A stretch of DNA of 64,000 bases, taken from the NCBI RefSeq assembly GCF_011250645.1, contig NZ_JAANNO010000009.1, positions 1 through 64,000 on the forward strand. The letters run 5' to 3'. A program made the translations under genes and the position numbers. The notes under the pieces were generated by a model. The model was given only the letters and a program-made list of their open reading frames with translations. It was not told the origin of the DNA and searched no databases. The stretch is from Motilibacter aurantiacus (GTDB lineage Bacteria; Actinomycetota; Actinomycetes; Motilibacterales; Motilibacteraceae). Below are positions 8,364 to 17,540 of the stretch, one piece after another (within the stretch, counting starts at the first letter, position 1; the number at the start of each line of letters is the position of its first letter).

Positions 8364-9705
8364 GCTTCCAGAGCTGCTGGCTGCTGTTCCACCCCGCGGG
8401 CGTCACGGCGGCGGAGCGCACCTCCCCGGAGGCGTCGTAGGTGTCGGACGTCGCCTGCAGGGCCGCACCGCTGCGCGCATTGACGATGCGCACGTAGCCG
8501 CCGCCGGCGTCCACGATGCGCCAGCGCTGCTCGGGCAGGTCCCAGGACCGCGGGGTCAGGGCGACCTGGGCCGCGCCGGCGTACCCGCCGTACTGCTCGC
8601 CCGTCGCCTGCAGCACCAGGCCGCTGCGAGCAGTGCTGGAGATCCGGTACGTGCCGTCCCCCACAGCGCTGACCGCCCAGCGCTGCTCCGGCCCCCGCCA
8701 GGCCACGGGAGTGGTGACGACGCGCCTGGTGTCGGCGTAGCCGCCGTACGCCTCGGCGGTGGCGTGCAGCGCGCCCTGCCCGTCCCGCGCCGTGACGGCG
8801 AAGGTGCCGACGCGCGGGTCCGCGGTCGCCCGCCCCACGCCGGCGAACGCGGCGCCGTGGCTGGTGAGAGAGCCGTCGGGCGCGTACAGCCGGGTCCAGC
8901 GGCAGCTCGCGTCCGCGCTGGTGTCGAGGAACCAGGCGTAGCGCTCGACGTAGGGCGACTGCTCGAGCCGCTGGGCGACGGCGCGCAGGAACGCGTCGGC
9001 CCGCTCGTCCGTGGGAGCCTGCTTCAGCGCCGGCAGGCCCCACGCCGACACGTCGATCGCCCCGACCTCGGTCACCCAGACGGGCTTGCGCCACTTGACC
9101 CAGGCGTCCTCGACCATCGCCATCAGCTGGTCCGGCGCGCTCGGGTCGGTGAAGTCCGGGTAGAAGTGCAGGGTGACGAAGTCGACCCGGTACCCGCGGG
9201 CCTGCGCCCCGGACATGAACCTGTCGAGCCAGCCGCCCCAGTAGTTCGCGACCGCCGGGCTCCCGAGCCTCAGCCCCGTCGCCTGCAGCTTGGGCCAGAG
9301 CGCGAGCGCCTGCTCGGGGGTGAGGTCCGCCTGGTCGGCGTGGTCCGGCTCGTTGAAGCCGAGCAGCTCCTTGTAGCGGCCGGCTCTCGCCCCGGAGGCG
9401 AGCGCGCCCATCTGCGCCGCGGAAGCGGCCGTGGCCGCGCCCCAGACCATGGGGACGAACTGCACCCCGCTCGCACTGGACCCGCTGTCTGTCCAGTTGT
9501 ACGACCACGTCGCCCCGAGCGCGGCCAGCTTGTCCTGCCGCGAGGCGAGCGTCGTGGCGGCGACCCCCTTCTTCGGGGACACCTGCACGACCGCCGCGGC
9601 CTTGGCCGAGGTGCGCGCCTGCGCAGAGCCGGGCACCACGGCGAGCAGCCCGGCCATCACTGTGGCCAGGGCGACGCCCACAGCCCTTCCGTTACGCGTT
9701 CGCAC
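8350..9705 (-). CDS. Secreted GH128 endo-beta-1,3-glucanase with C-terminal ricin-type lectin domain
   Basis: A 451-residue secreted enzyme. A Sec signal peptide ends near AQA at residue 28. The catalytic TIM barrel is of the asl1/GH128 family: GFNEPDH near residue 118 gives the acid/base glutamate and VWVTEVGAID near 212 the nucleophile. The C-terminal 150 residues form a ricin-type beta-trefoil with three QxW-like repeats (PEQRWAV, PEQRWRI, SQQLWKL), a carbohydrate-binding module. Family members hydrolyse beta-1,3-glucans such as fungal cell wall or laminarin. GTG 9705 is preferred over upstream starts because GGGAGG lies 8 bases before it and the signal peptide begins there. Confidence 0.88.
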   Translation of the reverse strand: MRTRNGRAVGVALATVMAGLLAVVPGSAQARTSAKAAAVVQVSPKKGVAATTLASRQDKLAALGATWSYNWTDSGSSASGVQFVPMVWGAATAASAAQMGALASGARAGRYKELLGFNEPDHADQADLTPEQALALWPKLQATGLRLGSPAVANYWGGWLDRFMSGAQARGYRVDFVTLHFYPDFTDPSAPDQLMAMVEDAWVKWRKPVWVTEVGAIDVSAWGLPALKQAPTDERADAFLRAVAQRLEQSPYVERYAWFLDTSADASCRWTRLYAPDGSLTSHGAAFAGVGRATADPRVGTFAVTARDGQGALHATAEAYGGYADTRRVVTTPVAWRGPEQRWAVSAVGDGTYRISSTARSGLVLQATGEQYGGYAGAAQVALTPRSWDLPEQRWRIVDAGGGYVRIVNARSGAALQATSDTYDASGEVRSAAVTPAGWNSSQQLWKLTGF

Positions 9706-10046
9706 TCGACGTGCCTCCCTGACGATGCGGCTGGTGACGGCGACAGGCCGTCGCTCCCACAACTCCGCTTGTGCATCGGCAGCGACCGGCCGTGACTGAA
9801 GCTCGAGCCCGCACGGGTTCAGGAGCACGCGGCCCCGACCCGCGACCCAGGTGGAGTGTCGCCACCGACCCTAGCCCCGCGGCTGCTGAAACGTCTGCCG
9901 GCCGAGGATCGGGCAACCCTCCCGTCACCCGGACGGCCCAGCGGCCACTCACGCTCCGAACAGTCCCCCGGACGCACTGTCGATCTTTCGTCCCGATCGG
10001 GCGACGCGGGTGGACAGCTGGTGATCTCGTGATGCACGGTCCTGTC

Positions 10047-10060
10047 TGCAATCGATTCAA
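10047..10060. promoter_or_regulatory. LacI/cre-like operator upstream of the GH3 gene
   Basis: The sequence TGCAATCGATTCAA contains the palindromic core AATCGATT (10050-10057), matching the AANCGNTT core of LacI-family operators. It sits 23 bases upstream of the GH3 start, a repressing position. The remainder of the 377-bp divergent region between 9705 and 10083 holds no coding sequence I can support. Confidence 0.4.
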
Positions 10061-10082
10061 GACCCCTTGGAGAGCTCCCCAC

Positions 10083-12788
10083 ATGCTCCGCCCCTCGCAA
10101 GCCTCGCGCTGGGTCGTGCTCGCGGCGGCCGGCGCCGTCGCAGCCGCCGCCCTCGTCGGACCTGCTTCCCCCGCCTCCGCCACCACGGCCTTGCCGTGGA
10201 TGGACACGACGCTCGGCGCGGACCAGCGTGCCGCCCTGGTCCTCGCCGAGATGTCGCTGCACCAGAAGGCCAACCTGCTCATCCAGACCGGCGGGCCTGG
10301 CGTGCCCGAGCTCGGCATCCCCGCCATTCGCGGCCGCGACGCCTCCAACGGCGTCTCCCTGACGCCGGCGTCCACCGCTCTGCCCGTCGGCCTCGCGCTC
10401 GCGTCGGCGTGGAACGACGAGCTGGCCGGCGTCTACGGCAGCGTGGCCGGCGAGCAGGTGCGCGGCGCCGGCTACAACTCCGCCGCCGCCCCGTCGATGG
10501 ACCTCGCCCGCAACCCCTGGAACGGCCGCCAGTGGGAGAGCTACGGCGAGGACCCCCTCCTCTCCGGCCGGCTGGCCACTGCCCAGACCCGAGGCATCCA
10601 GTCCAAGGTGCCGGCGGAGGTCAAGCACTACAACGTCTACACCCAGGAGACCCGTCGCGGGCACGTCGACGCGGTCGTCGACGAGCGCACGCTCCAGGAG
10701 GTGTACATCCGGCCCTGGGAGAAGGTCGTCTCGGAGGCCGACCCCGCGTCCGTGATGTGCTCCTTCAACAAGATCAACGGTGAGCACGGCTGCAGCAGCG
10801 GCACGATGCTCAACACCATCCTCAAGGGCCAGCTCGGCTTCAAGGGGTTCGTGCAGACCGACTACGACGCCGCGCACAGCATCGACGACTTCAGCAAGGG
10901 CCTGGACACCTCCGGCGAGAAGCTGGACTACTCGGGGGCCAACCTCGAGCAGGCCGTGCTCTCCGGCCGGGTCCCGCAGCAGCGTGTGGACGACGCGGCC
11001 CGCCGAGTGCTCGTCAGCATGTTCAAGTACGGCGTGATCGACAACCCGCCCCCCGGCTCGTTCACCACCCCGATGCCCGCGACGCCGGCACTGCCCGCAG
11101 CGATGCTGGAGCGCGGTGACGAGGTGGCGACCGAGGTCGGGGAGCAGAGCATCGTGCTGCTCAAGAACGACCGCAGTCAGCTTCCCTTGTCGACTGCGGC
11201 CACGAAGTCGATCGCGGTCATCGGCTCCGACGCCGACCACTACATCGACGGTGGCGGCAGCGCGGCGGTCACGAACCCGATCAACGCCCAGCAGAGCGGG
11301 TACGGCAATGGCACCGGTGGCAACTCCACCGCCGCGCAGCTGACGACCATCCTCGACGGCATCACCGGCCGCGCCGGCAGGGGCGTCGCCGTGAGGCACG
11401 CCGCCGGGACCGACCCGGTCGGCACCGCCGACACGCTGCCCGGCCCGGCGCCCGTCCCCTCGGGCGTCCTGTCCGGCGTGCGGGCCGAGTACCACCTCGG
11501 CCTCAACAGCTTCGCGAGCCCGGCCATGCTCACCCGGGCCGAGAAGCAGGTCCAGCTGCGGCTCGGCCTGTCGAACGACACCATCAACAGCTCCCAGGTG
11601 CCGGGCGTCCCGTTCCCGCTCCCCGTCGCCCCGATCTCGGTGCGCTGGACGGGCACGCTCACCGCGCCGAGCACCGGCACGTACGGCCTCTCGCTCTCGA
11701 GCCTCGGCACCGCGAAGCTGTACGTCGACGGCCGGCTGGCCCTCGACAACCCGGCCACCACGTACGGCACCAGGACGGTGCAGCTGCCGCTGACCGCGGG
11801 CAAGTCCGTCAAGGTCCAGGTCGACTACACCACCGACGCGCCGAACCAGTTCGACGGCTCGCTCAACGACCAGCCCGGTGCCATGGTGCGCCTCGGCTGG
11901 ACGCCGCCGGCGGACGTGCTCTCGCCCGCGATGAAGGAGGCGGCGGCGCTCGCGAAGAAGTCCGACGTGGCCGTCGTCGTCGCTCGCGACTACACCGGTG
12001 AGGGCGCCGACCGGGGCAGCCTCACGCTGCCGCAGGACCAGGACAAGCTCATCCGCGCCGTGGCCGCCGCCAACCCGAGGACGGTCGTCGTGCTCGCGAC
12101 CAGCGGCGCGGTGACGATGCCGTGGCTGTCGAAGGTCCCCGCGGTCATCGAGGCGTGGTACGGCGGGCAGCAGCAGGGCAAGTCGGTCGCCAAGGTGCTC
12201 TTCGGCGACGTCAACCCCTCGGGCAAGCTGCCGGTCACCTTCCCCGCCTCCGAGGCGCAGCCCACCCGCATGGGCGTGCAGCCAGCGTTCGACGACATCG
12301 ACGAGGTCAACCCGACGGTGACCTACGCCGAGGGCCTGAACATCGGCTACCGGGGCTACGCCAAGAACGACCTCGAGCCGCTCTTCCCCTTCGGCTACGG
12401 CCTGTCCTACACCCGGTTCGACTACTCCAGCCTCTCGACCCGCGGCATCGACACCCGCCACAAGGGCAAGGGCCACGCGGACGACGTCGCCCGCGTCAAG
12501 CTGCGCGTCCGCAACACCGGCGAGCGCGCGGGCACCGAGATCGTGCAGGTCTATGTGGGCAAGCTCCCGGGCAAGGCCGCGAGCCCGGTCAAGCAGCTCG
12601 CGGGCTACGCCCGGGTGACGCTGCAGCCGGGCAAGAAGTCCACGGTGACGATCGACCTGGACGAGCGCGCGCTGCAGTACTGGGACGCCGGCGCGGACCG
12701 CTGGGTGACCCCGGCCGGCGACGTCCCCGTGTTCGTCGGGACGTCCTCCGCGGACGCCCGCCTCACCGGGACGATCACGGTCGAGTAG
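10083..12788 (+). CDS. Secreted GH3 beta-glycosidase with inserted PA14 domain
   Basis: A 901-residue exported glycoside hydrolase family 3 enzyme (beta-glucosidase or beta-xylosidase type). A Sec signal peptide covers about residues 1-36 (ending ASA). The N-terminal GH3 barrel shows the substrate-binding stretch PWNGRQWESYGEDP and the nucleophile region GFVQTDYDA near residue 260. The second GH3 domain is split by a PA14 module (about 460-600). A fibronectin III-like domain closes the protein (ARVKLRVRNTGERAGTEIVQ, about 800-900). ATG 10083 has GGAG ten bases upstream. Exact sugar specificity cannot be read from sequence. It follows a LacI-type operator and is followed by a strong terminator. 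Confidence 0.92.
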   Translation: MLRPSQASRWVVLAAAGAVAAAALVGPASPASATTALPWMDTTLGADQRAALVLAEMSLHQKANLLIQTGGPGVPELGIPAIRGRDASNGVSLTPASTALPVGLALASAWNDELAGVYGSVAGEQVRGAGYNSAAAPSMDLARNPWNGRQWESYGEDPLLSGRLATAQTRGIQSKVPAEVKHYNVYTQETRRGHVDAVVDERTLQEVYIRPWEKVVSEADPASVMCSFNKINGEHGCSSGTMLNTILKGQLGFKGFVQTDYDAAHSIDDFSKGLDTSGEKLDYSGANLEQAVLSGRVPQQRVDDAARRVLVSMFKYGVIDNPPPGSFTTPMPATPALPAAMLERGDEVATEVGEQSIVLLKNDRSQLPLSTAATKSIAVIGSDADHYIDGGGSAAVTNPINAQQSGYGNGTGGNSTAAQLTTILDGITGRAGRGVAVRHAAGTDPVGTADTLPGPAPVPSGVLSGVRAEYHLGLNSFASPAMLTRAEKQVQLRLGLSNDTINSSQVPGVPFPLPVAPISVRWTGTLTAPSTGTYGLSLSSLGTAKLYVDGRLALDNPATTYGTRTVQLPLTAGKSVKVQVDYTTDAPNQFDGSLNDQPGAMVRLGWTPPADVLSPAMKEAAALAKKSDVAVVVARDYTGEGADRGSLTLPQDQDKLIRAVAAANPRTVVVLATSGAVTMPWLSKVPAVIEAWYGGQQQGKSVAKVLFGDVNPSGKLPVTFPASEAQPTRMGVQPAFDDIDEVNPTVTYAEGLNIGYRGYAKNDLEPLFPFGYGLSYTRFDYSSLSTRGIDTRHKGKGHADDVARVKLRVRNTGERAGTEIVQVYVGKLPGKAASPVKQLAGYARVTLQPGKKSTVTIDLDERALQYWDAGADRWVTPAGDVPVFVGTSSADARLTGTITVE

Positions 12789-12805
12789 CGGGACATCCTC
12801 CCCTG

Positions 12806-12839
12806 GGGCAGGGGCCGGCGAGCTCGCCGGCCCCTGCCC
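12806..12839 (+). terminator. Perfect 17-bp GC palindrome, terminator of the GH3 gene
   Basis: Arms 12806-12822 and 12823-12839 are exact reverse complements, 18 bases after the GH3 stop. There is no T-run, as is common for actinobacterial terminators. Confidence 0.75.
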
Positions 12840-12968
12840 TCGTCCCGTCTCCCTTCGCGGGCTGATCGAGCCGCCGTCGGGTGAGCACCCCGAGCACCCG
12901 GTTGGGCTAGCACGGTCTCGGAGGGGCCGCCGATGAGACGGGCGTACTAGAACGTTCGGGGGAAGCTC

Positions 12969-14219
12969 ATGTCCACACTTGTCGACGCCGGGAACGGCGG
13001 CGAGGTCGACACCGTCGCCGAGGCGGGCCGTCTGCAGGCGCTCGACGCGTACGCGGTGTGCGGCACGGCACCGGAGCAGGCGTTCGACGACATCGCCTCC
13101 CTCGCCGCGGACCTCTGCGGCGCTCCGATCGCGCTGGTCAGCCTGGTGGGCCGGGAGCAGGTGTGGTTCAAGGCGCGGCACGGGCTCGAGGTCGCGTCCG
13201 CAGGCCGCGAGTCCGTCCTCTGCCCGCTGGCCCTTCGCGGCACCGATCTGGTGGAGCTGCCCGACCTGACGCTGGTGGAGGAGTACGCCCGCAGCCCGCT
13301 GGTGGTCGGCGAGCCGCACGCACGGTTCTACGCCGGCGCGCCGCTGCTCACGGCCGACGGCCACGTGATCGGGTCCCTGTGCGTCCTGGACTCCGTCCCG
13401 CGCCGGCTCACGGACGCGCAGCGGCGCGGCCTGCGCACGCTGGCCTCGCACGTCGTCGTGCAGCTGGAGCTGCGCCGGCGCGTCTGCCAGGAGGCCGTCG
13501 CGAACGACCGGCTCCGGCGCGCGGACCAGCTCAAGAGCGATTTCCTCGCCCGCATCACCCACGAGTTCCGCACCCCGCTGACCTGCATCACCGGCTACCT
13601 GGAGCTGCTGGTGGCCGGGGGCCTGGGCCCGGACGAGGTGGCCGAGTCCCTGCACGTCGTGCAGCGCAACTCCGCCCGGCTCACCGGGTTGGTCGACGAC
13701 GTGCTCGCGGCCTCCCAGCTCGGCGGCGCGGCGCCGGCGCCCGAGCGCACGGTCGAGGACCTGTTCGACCTCGCCGCGGAGGCCGTGGCGAAGCACGCGG
13801 GGACGGCTGCCCGCCGAGGGGTGGCCCTCGAGCTCGCTGCGCCTCTCGGGCCCTCCGAGCCCTCCATGGCGTACGTGCGGGGCGACCGGGTGGGGCTGGC
13901 CTGCGCGCTCTCCCGCGTCGTCTCCAATGCGGTGCTCTACACCCCGGCGGGAGGGTCGGCCACGGTCAGCGTCACCGTCGAGGCGGACCGCTGCGCGGTC
14001 TCCGTGACGGACACCGGCGTGGGCGTGCCCGCGGACGAGGTCGCCGAGGTGCTCAAGCCCTTCTGCCGCGGCCGCTACGCCGACGAGCGGCAGGTCCCGG
14101 GGGCGGGCCTGGGCCTGCCCCTCGCGGCGGCGACCGTGCAGGCCCACGACGGCAAGCTCACGTTCGACAGCGTGCACGGCGCCGGCACGACGGTGACGAT
14201 CGCACTGCCGCGCGCCTGA
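12969..14219 (+). CDS. Orphan GAF-domain sensor histidine kinase
   Basis: A 416-residue soluble histidine kinase with no membrane segment. A GAF domain occupies about residues 30-160 (ALVSLVGREQVWFKARHGL, ARFYAGAPLLTADGHVIGSL), followed by HisKA with the H-box FLARITHEFRTPLT near residue 200, then HATPase with the N-box VVSNAVLYTP and the G-box DTGVGVP and GAGLGLPLA. ATG 12969 follows GGGGGAAG. No response regulator gene lies beside it, so its partner is elsewhere. The GAF type (short redox/free-standing class) is also seen in the GAF proteins at 35774 and 36894; the signal sensed is unknown. Confidence 0.9.
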   Translation: MSTLVDAGNGGEVDTVAEAGRLQALDAYAVCGTAPEQAFDDIASLAADLCGAPIALVSLVGREQVWFKARHGLEVASAGRESVLCPLALRGTDLVELPDLTLVEEYARSPLVVGEPHARFYAGAPLLTADGHVIGSLCVLDSVPRRLTDAQRRGLRTLASHVVVQLELRRRVCQEAVANDRLRRADQLKSDFLARITHEFRTPLTCITGYLELLVAGGLGPDEVAESLHVVQRNSARLTGLVDDVLAASQLGGAAPAPERTVEDLFDLAAEAVAKHAGTAARRGVALELAAPLGPSEPSMAYVRGDRVGLACALSRVVSNAVLYTPAGGSATVSVTVEADRCAVSVTDTGVGVPADEVAEVLKPFCRGRYADERQVPGAGLGLPLAAATVQAHDGKLTFDSVHGAGTTVTIALPRA

Positions 14220-14256
14220 CCCCACGCCCGGTCCCCGCGGGGCCCGCGGCCGGCAC

Positions 14257-14293
14257 GCCGAGGCCCCGCCACGCGGAGGGGCGGGGCCTCGGC
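14257..14293. terminator. Bidirectional terminator between convergent genes
   Basis: Fourteen-base arms 14257-14270 and 14280-14293 are exact reverse complements with a 9-base loop. The hairpin lies between the histidine kinase stop (14219) and the esterase stop (14310), so it can serve both. Confidence 0.75.
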
Positions 14294-14309
14294 CGTGCGG
14301 GTCAGCCGG

Positions 14310-15923
14310 TCAGCTGCAGACGCTGCCGTTGAGCGCGAAGGCCGACGTCCCCGTCGAGGCCCCCGTCGCGGTGAAGCTGATCGTGGCGGACTTGCCGGGC
14401 TGGATCGACGCTCCCGACCTGACGGTGACGTTCCCGGCGGTCTGGCTGACCGTCCCCGGCCAGGCCTTCGTCACCTGCGCGCCGGCCCCCAGGTCGAACG
14501 CGAGCGACAGCCCGGTGACCGGCTTCCTGCTGGTGTTGGTCACCACGACCTGCCCGCTGAAACCGCCGTTCCAGGAGGTGGCGCGGTACGTCGCGGTGCA
14601 CGACCCGCCGCCGGTCCGCTCCTGGCTGTAGAGCCAGTCGAGCATGGTGGTGTTGAGGTACGTCGGCACCCACGACCAGTGCGCGTTCTGCGGGGTCGTG
14701 CCGCGGGTGTAGGCCGTGAGCAGGGTGTGGCTGCCCGAGGCCTGCGCCGCGTCCCACTGCGCCCGGGCGAGCGCGTCCGCCTGGGCGACCGGCAGGTTGC
14801 CCGCCCACTCGGCGCGGGTCGTCGCCGCGCCCGCGGCCTCGATCGCATTGACGAGCGCCAGCGAGCCGTTGGTGTAGTTCACGGTCGCGTCGTCGACCGA
14901 GTGCGTGGCCCAGATCGGCACGTCGACGAGCGCGGGCATCGCGGCGGTGCTGCCGGTCGCCGCCACGGTGAGGGCCGCCGCGAACTTCGTCGGGTACTTG
15001 GGCAGGATGTCGAAGGTGCCGATCCCGCCGAGCGAGAGGCCGGTGAGGTAGACCCGGTCGGGGTCGACCGGGTAGTCGGCCATGACCTCGTCGACCGTCT
15101 CCAGCAGCGCCTGCTGGACCGCAGGCGTGGTCCACGCGAGACCGGCGGGCACCTGCGGCGAGAGCACGAAGCTCGGGTTCTCCGCCTGCCGGGCCGGTGC
15201 CGCGAACGCCGTCGCGATCTGGTTGCCCGTGATCTGGGTGAGGTTGTTCGGCCCGCGCTCGCCCGCTCCGTGCAGTGTGACGACGAGGGGATAGAGCGCC
15301 TTCCTGCCAGGCCGCTCGTCGTAGGGCTCCGGGGTGTAGAAGCGGTAGTTCAGCACCTGGCCGGCACTGCTGGTGCTCGACAGCGCGGCGAAGTCGTCCA
15401 CGACCGGCGTGATGACGCTCGTAGCGGTGACCGCCGCCGATGAGCTCTCCAGCTCGACCCGGCCCCTCCCGTCCAGGACGTCGGCCACCTGGGTCACCGA
15501 GTAGGACAGCCCGTAGGGGCTGTTGATGCCTCCCGAGTACTGCAGCGCCCCGGCCGCGGGCCCGGTCGAGCCGAGCTCGAGGATGAGGTACCTGCCCTTC
15601 GTCCCCTGGGCGGCGGGCTCGGGCTCGTCGTTGACGTACGCCCGCAGCACCGGGCGCGTGGCACTGGTGACGGCCCCGTTGACCGTGGAGGCCCGGGTGC
15701 CGACCACGCGGAAGGCGGACGGGTCGATGGTGGCGCCCTCGAGGTCGACCTTGGAGGAGTACTCGATCGCCACCGCGGTGATGAAGTGCCCCAGGGGCAG
15801 CGACTCGGTGATGATGTCGGCGTCGACCGGGCCGGGGCCAGCGGCCGACGCCGGCCCGGCCAGCGGCACCGCGGACAGCAGCGCGGCGGCGGTGAGAGCC
15901 CCGAGGGCTCGCAGCGTGTTCAC
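14310..15923 (-). CDS. Secreted CE1-type esterase/alpha-beta hydrolase with CBM2
   Basis: A 537-residue exported enzyme. The Sec signal peptide ends near ASA at residue 27. An Ig-like N-terminal domain (about 35-180) precedes an alpha/beta hydrolase of the feruloyl-esterase/PHB-depolymerase type: LVVTLHGAGERG forms the oxyanion loop and LTGLSLGG holds the nucleophile serine, with a catalytic histidine likely in GSHTLLTAY. The final 100 residues are a family 2 cellulose-binding module (CTATYRATSWNGGFSG to SVCS, with flanking cysteines). GTG 15923 follows GAGGTGAC. The enzyme would remove ester side chains from plant cell-wall polymers. Its promoter carries a palindrome also found upstream of the deacetylase at 47011. 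Confidence 0.88.
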   Translation of the reverse strand: MNTLRALGALTAAALLSAVPLAGPASAAGPGPVDADIITESLPLGHFITAVAIEYSSKVDLEGATIDPSAFRVVGTRASTVNGAVTSATRPVLRAYVNDEPEPAAQGTKGRYLILELGSTGPAAGALQYSGGINSPYGLSYSVTQVADVLDGRGRVELESSSAAVTATSVITPVVDDFAALSSTSSAGQVLNYRFYTPEPYDERPGRKALYPLVVTLHGAGERGPNNLTQITGNQIATAFAAPARQAENPSFVLSPQVPAGLAWTTPAVQQALLETVDEVMADYPVDPDRVYLTGLSLGGIGTFDILPKYPTKFAAALTVAATGSTAAMPALVDVPIWATHSVDDATVNYTNGSLALVNAIEAAGAATTRAEWAGNLPVAQADALARAQWDAAQASGSHTLLTAYTRGTTPQNAHWSWVPTYLNTTMLDWLYSQERTGGGSCTATYRATSWNGGFSGQVVVTNTSRKPVTGLSLAFDLGAGAQVTKAWPGTVSQTAGNVTVRSGASIQPGKSATISFTATGASTGTSAFALNGSVCS

Positions 15924-16037
15924 ATGTCACCTCGACGTTGAGGGAGGAGCGGACGCGACGGCCGGGGCCCGGCACCAGGCCCCGCCGAACTCGGCGGAGG
16001 GAGGGGCAGGTCGTGCGCGGGCGGAGTCGTCGCGCTG

Positions 16038-16083
16038 AACGTAGAGAGCCCGCGAAAGCGGTGTCAACCGTCCAGATCTGGAC
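16038..16083 (-). promoter_or_regulatory. Promoter of the esterase gene with GTCCAGATCTGGAC palindrome
   Basis: Reading the minus strand, a perfect 14-bp palindrome (16083-16070) is followed by TTGACA (16067-16062), an 18-bp spacer and TACGTT (16043-16038), then the leader of the esterase. A near-identical arrangement precedes the deacetylase gene at 47011. The palindrome sits directly upstream of the -35 box, a usual site for an activator. Confidence 0.6.
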
Positions 16084-16290
16084 GAATAGGCGGATGCACG
16101 GCCTGGAGCCCCCGGCCGACCGCAGTGGCCGCCTGGGACGCGGACCCACCACCCCCACTGTGTAATCACGTGCGGGGAGCACCTCTGGAGAAGCGGGCCG
16201 GTGTCCGGGCCACTACCCTGGCGAGGACGTCGGCAACGCGCGCGCCGACCGCCCGCACGCCCTGCCCAGCCAGGGCGCGACGACGATGGG

Positions 16291-17463
16291 ATGAGCTGCG
16301 TGACGAGGTCGGACGCCTCCCAGCCCGCCACGTACGACCCGGTCACCACTCTCGCACGGCTCGAGCGGCTCTCCTGGTTCGGCGGCGTCGCCCGGCGACG
16401 GTCGGCCGCCTCCGTGCTCGTCGGCACCCTCGTCATCGCGATCGTCACGGTCGTGGTCGCGACGGGCCTGAACGCCGCGGGGATGTCGCTCGTCGCCCCG
16501 TTGTGGACCCAACTGCTGGGCTGGCCCCTCCTCTACGCCTCCCGGTCCGAGCCCGTGCAGCGGTTCCTCGGCGGCGGGCGCCTGGACAACCGCGAATGGC
16601 TGCGGGCCGTGACCGGCAACGCCCTGTTGCTGTTCGTCATCCTCCCGACCGGCCTGTCATTCCTGCTGCCGCTGGGTGCGGTGATGATCGCGAGCGTCCA
16701 CATCGGCTGGTCCGGCGCGCGGGCCTGGTGGGCCAACGCGCTGTCCGCCACCCTGACCACGGTCCTCGGCCAGGCCTGCGTGCACCTCGGCGTCGGCCCC
16801 GAGGGCGACTTCGTCGACAACGCGGACCTCGCCTCCGGGGTTGCGCTCATCCTGGGCCTCGCAGCCATCGCCAACATGGCTCTGGTCGCCGCCCGGCAGG
16901 AGGCCGACCAGTCCCTGATCGACGCGGAGCGCCAGGCCCGGCAGGAGGAGCTGCGCCACGCCGCCACGCACGACGCGCTGACCGGGGCGCTCAACCGGGC
17001 CGGCCTGTACGAGCGGCTCGGGACGGCCCTGCCCACCGCCGCGCCGGACCACGGGGTGGCGGCGCTCTACGTGGACCTCGACCGCTTCAAGCCGGTCAAC
17101 GACCGGCACGGGCACGCGACCGGGGACCGGCTGCTGGCCGTGGCGGCCCAGCGGCTGAAGCGGGTGCTGCGCCCGCAGGACGCCCTCGCCCGGGTCGGCG
17201 GCGACGAGTTCGTCGCGGTGCTCGTCGGTGTGGGGGCCAACGCGGACGTCAGGGCGGTCGCCGCGCGCGCGGCCGCCGCCCTGCACGAGCCGTTCAACCT
17301 CGACGGGACCGTCGTCGCCGTCTCCGCCAGCCTCGGCCATGCCCTCACCCACGACCCCGCCACCACCGCCGACGAGCTGCTGGGCGAGGCCGACCGGGAG
17401 ATGTATGCGGCGAAGGGCCGAGCCCCTGCGGCCCGGCCCCTCGCCGACGGGCCCCGTCGCTGA
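16291..17463 (+). CDS. Membrane diguanylate cyclase (GGDEF)
   Basis: A 390-residue protein that would make c-di-GMP from two GTP. Residues about 40-205 contain five or six membrane segments, then a short helical linker (RQARQEELRHAATHDALTG) leads into a GGDEF domain. The active-site motif is intact (RVGGDEF), the metal-binding strand is YVDLDRFKPVND, and an inhibitory RxxD site (RPQD) lies five residues before GGDEF, so product inhibition is expected. ATG 16291 is chosen because the membrane domain begins soon after; GTG 16300 is an alternative. It is divergent from the esterase gene. Confidence 0.88.
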   Translation: MSCVTRSDASQPATYDPVTTLARLERLSWFGGVARRRSAASVLVGTLVIAIVTVVVATGLNAAGMSLVAPLWTQLLGWPLLYASRSEPVQRFLGGGRLDNREWLRAVTGNALLLFVILPTGLSFLLPLGAVMIASVHIGWSGARAWWANALSATLTTVLGQACVHLGVGPEGDFVDNADLASGVALILGLAAIANMALVAARQEADQSLIDAERQARQEELRHAATHDALTGALNRAGLYERLGTALPTAAPDHGVAALYVDLDRFKPVNDRHGHATGDRLLAVAAQRLKRVLRPQDALARVGGDEFVAVLVGVGANADVRAVAARAAAALHEPFNLDGTVVAVSASLGHALTHDPATTADELLGEADREMYAAKGRAPAARPLADGPRR

Positions 17464-17540
17464 CGCCCGCGAGCGGGCCGGGCACCCGCCGCTCGTCCGG
17501 CGGCGCGGGCACGGGCCGTCCGGTGCCCGAAGGCCTTCGG

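Noticed and set aside
9819-14225. 1468-codon minus-strand open frame opposite GH3 and the histidine kinase
   Set aside because: High-GC antisense artefact; the translation is low-complexity Arg/Gly/Val/Asp with no signal or domain.
15231-15242. GATCTGGG as a third copy of the CCAGATCTGG element
   Set aside because: Only one half is present and it lies inside the esterase coding sequence.
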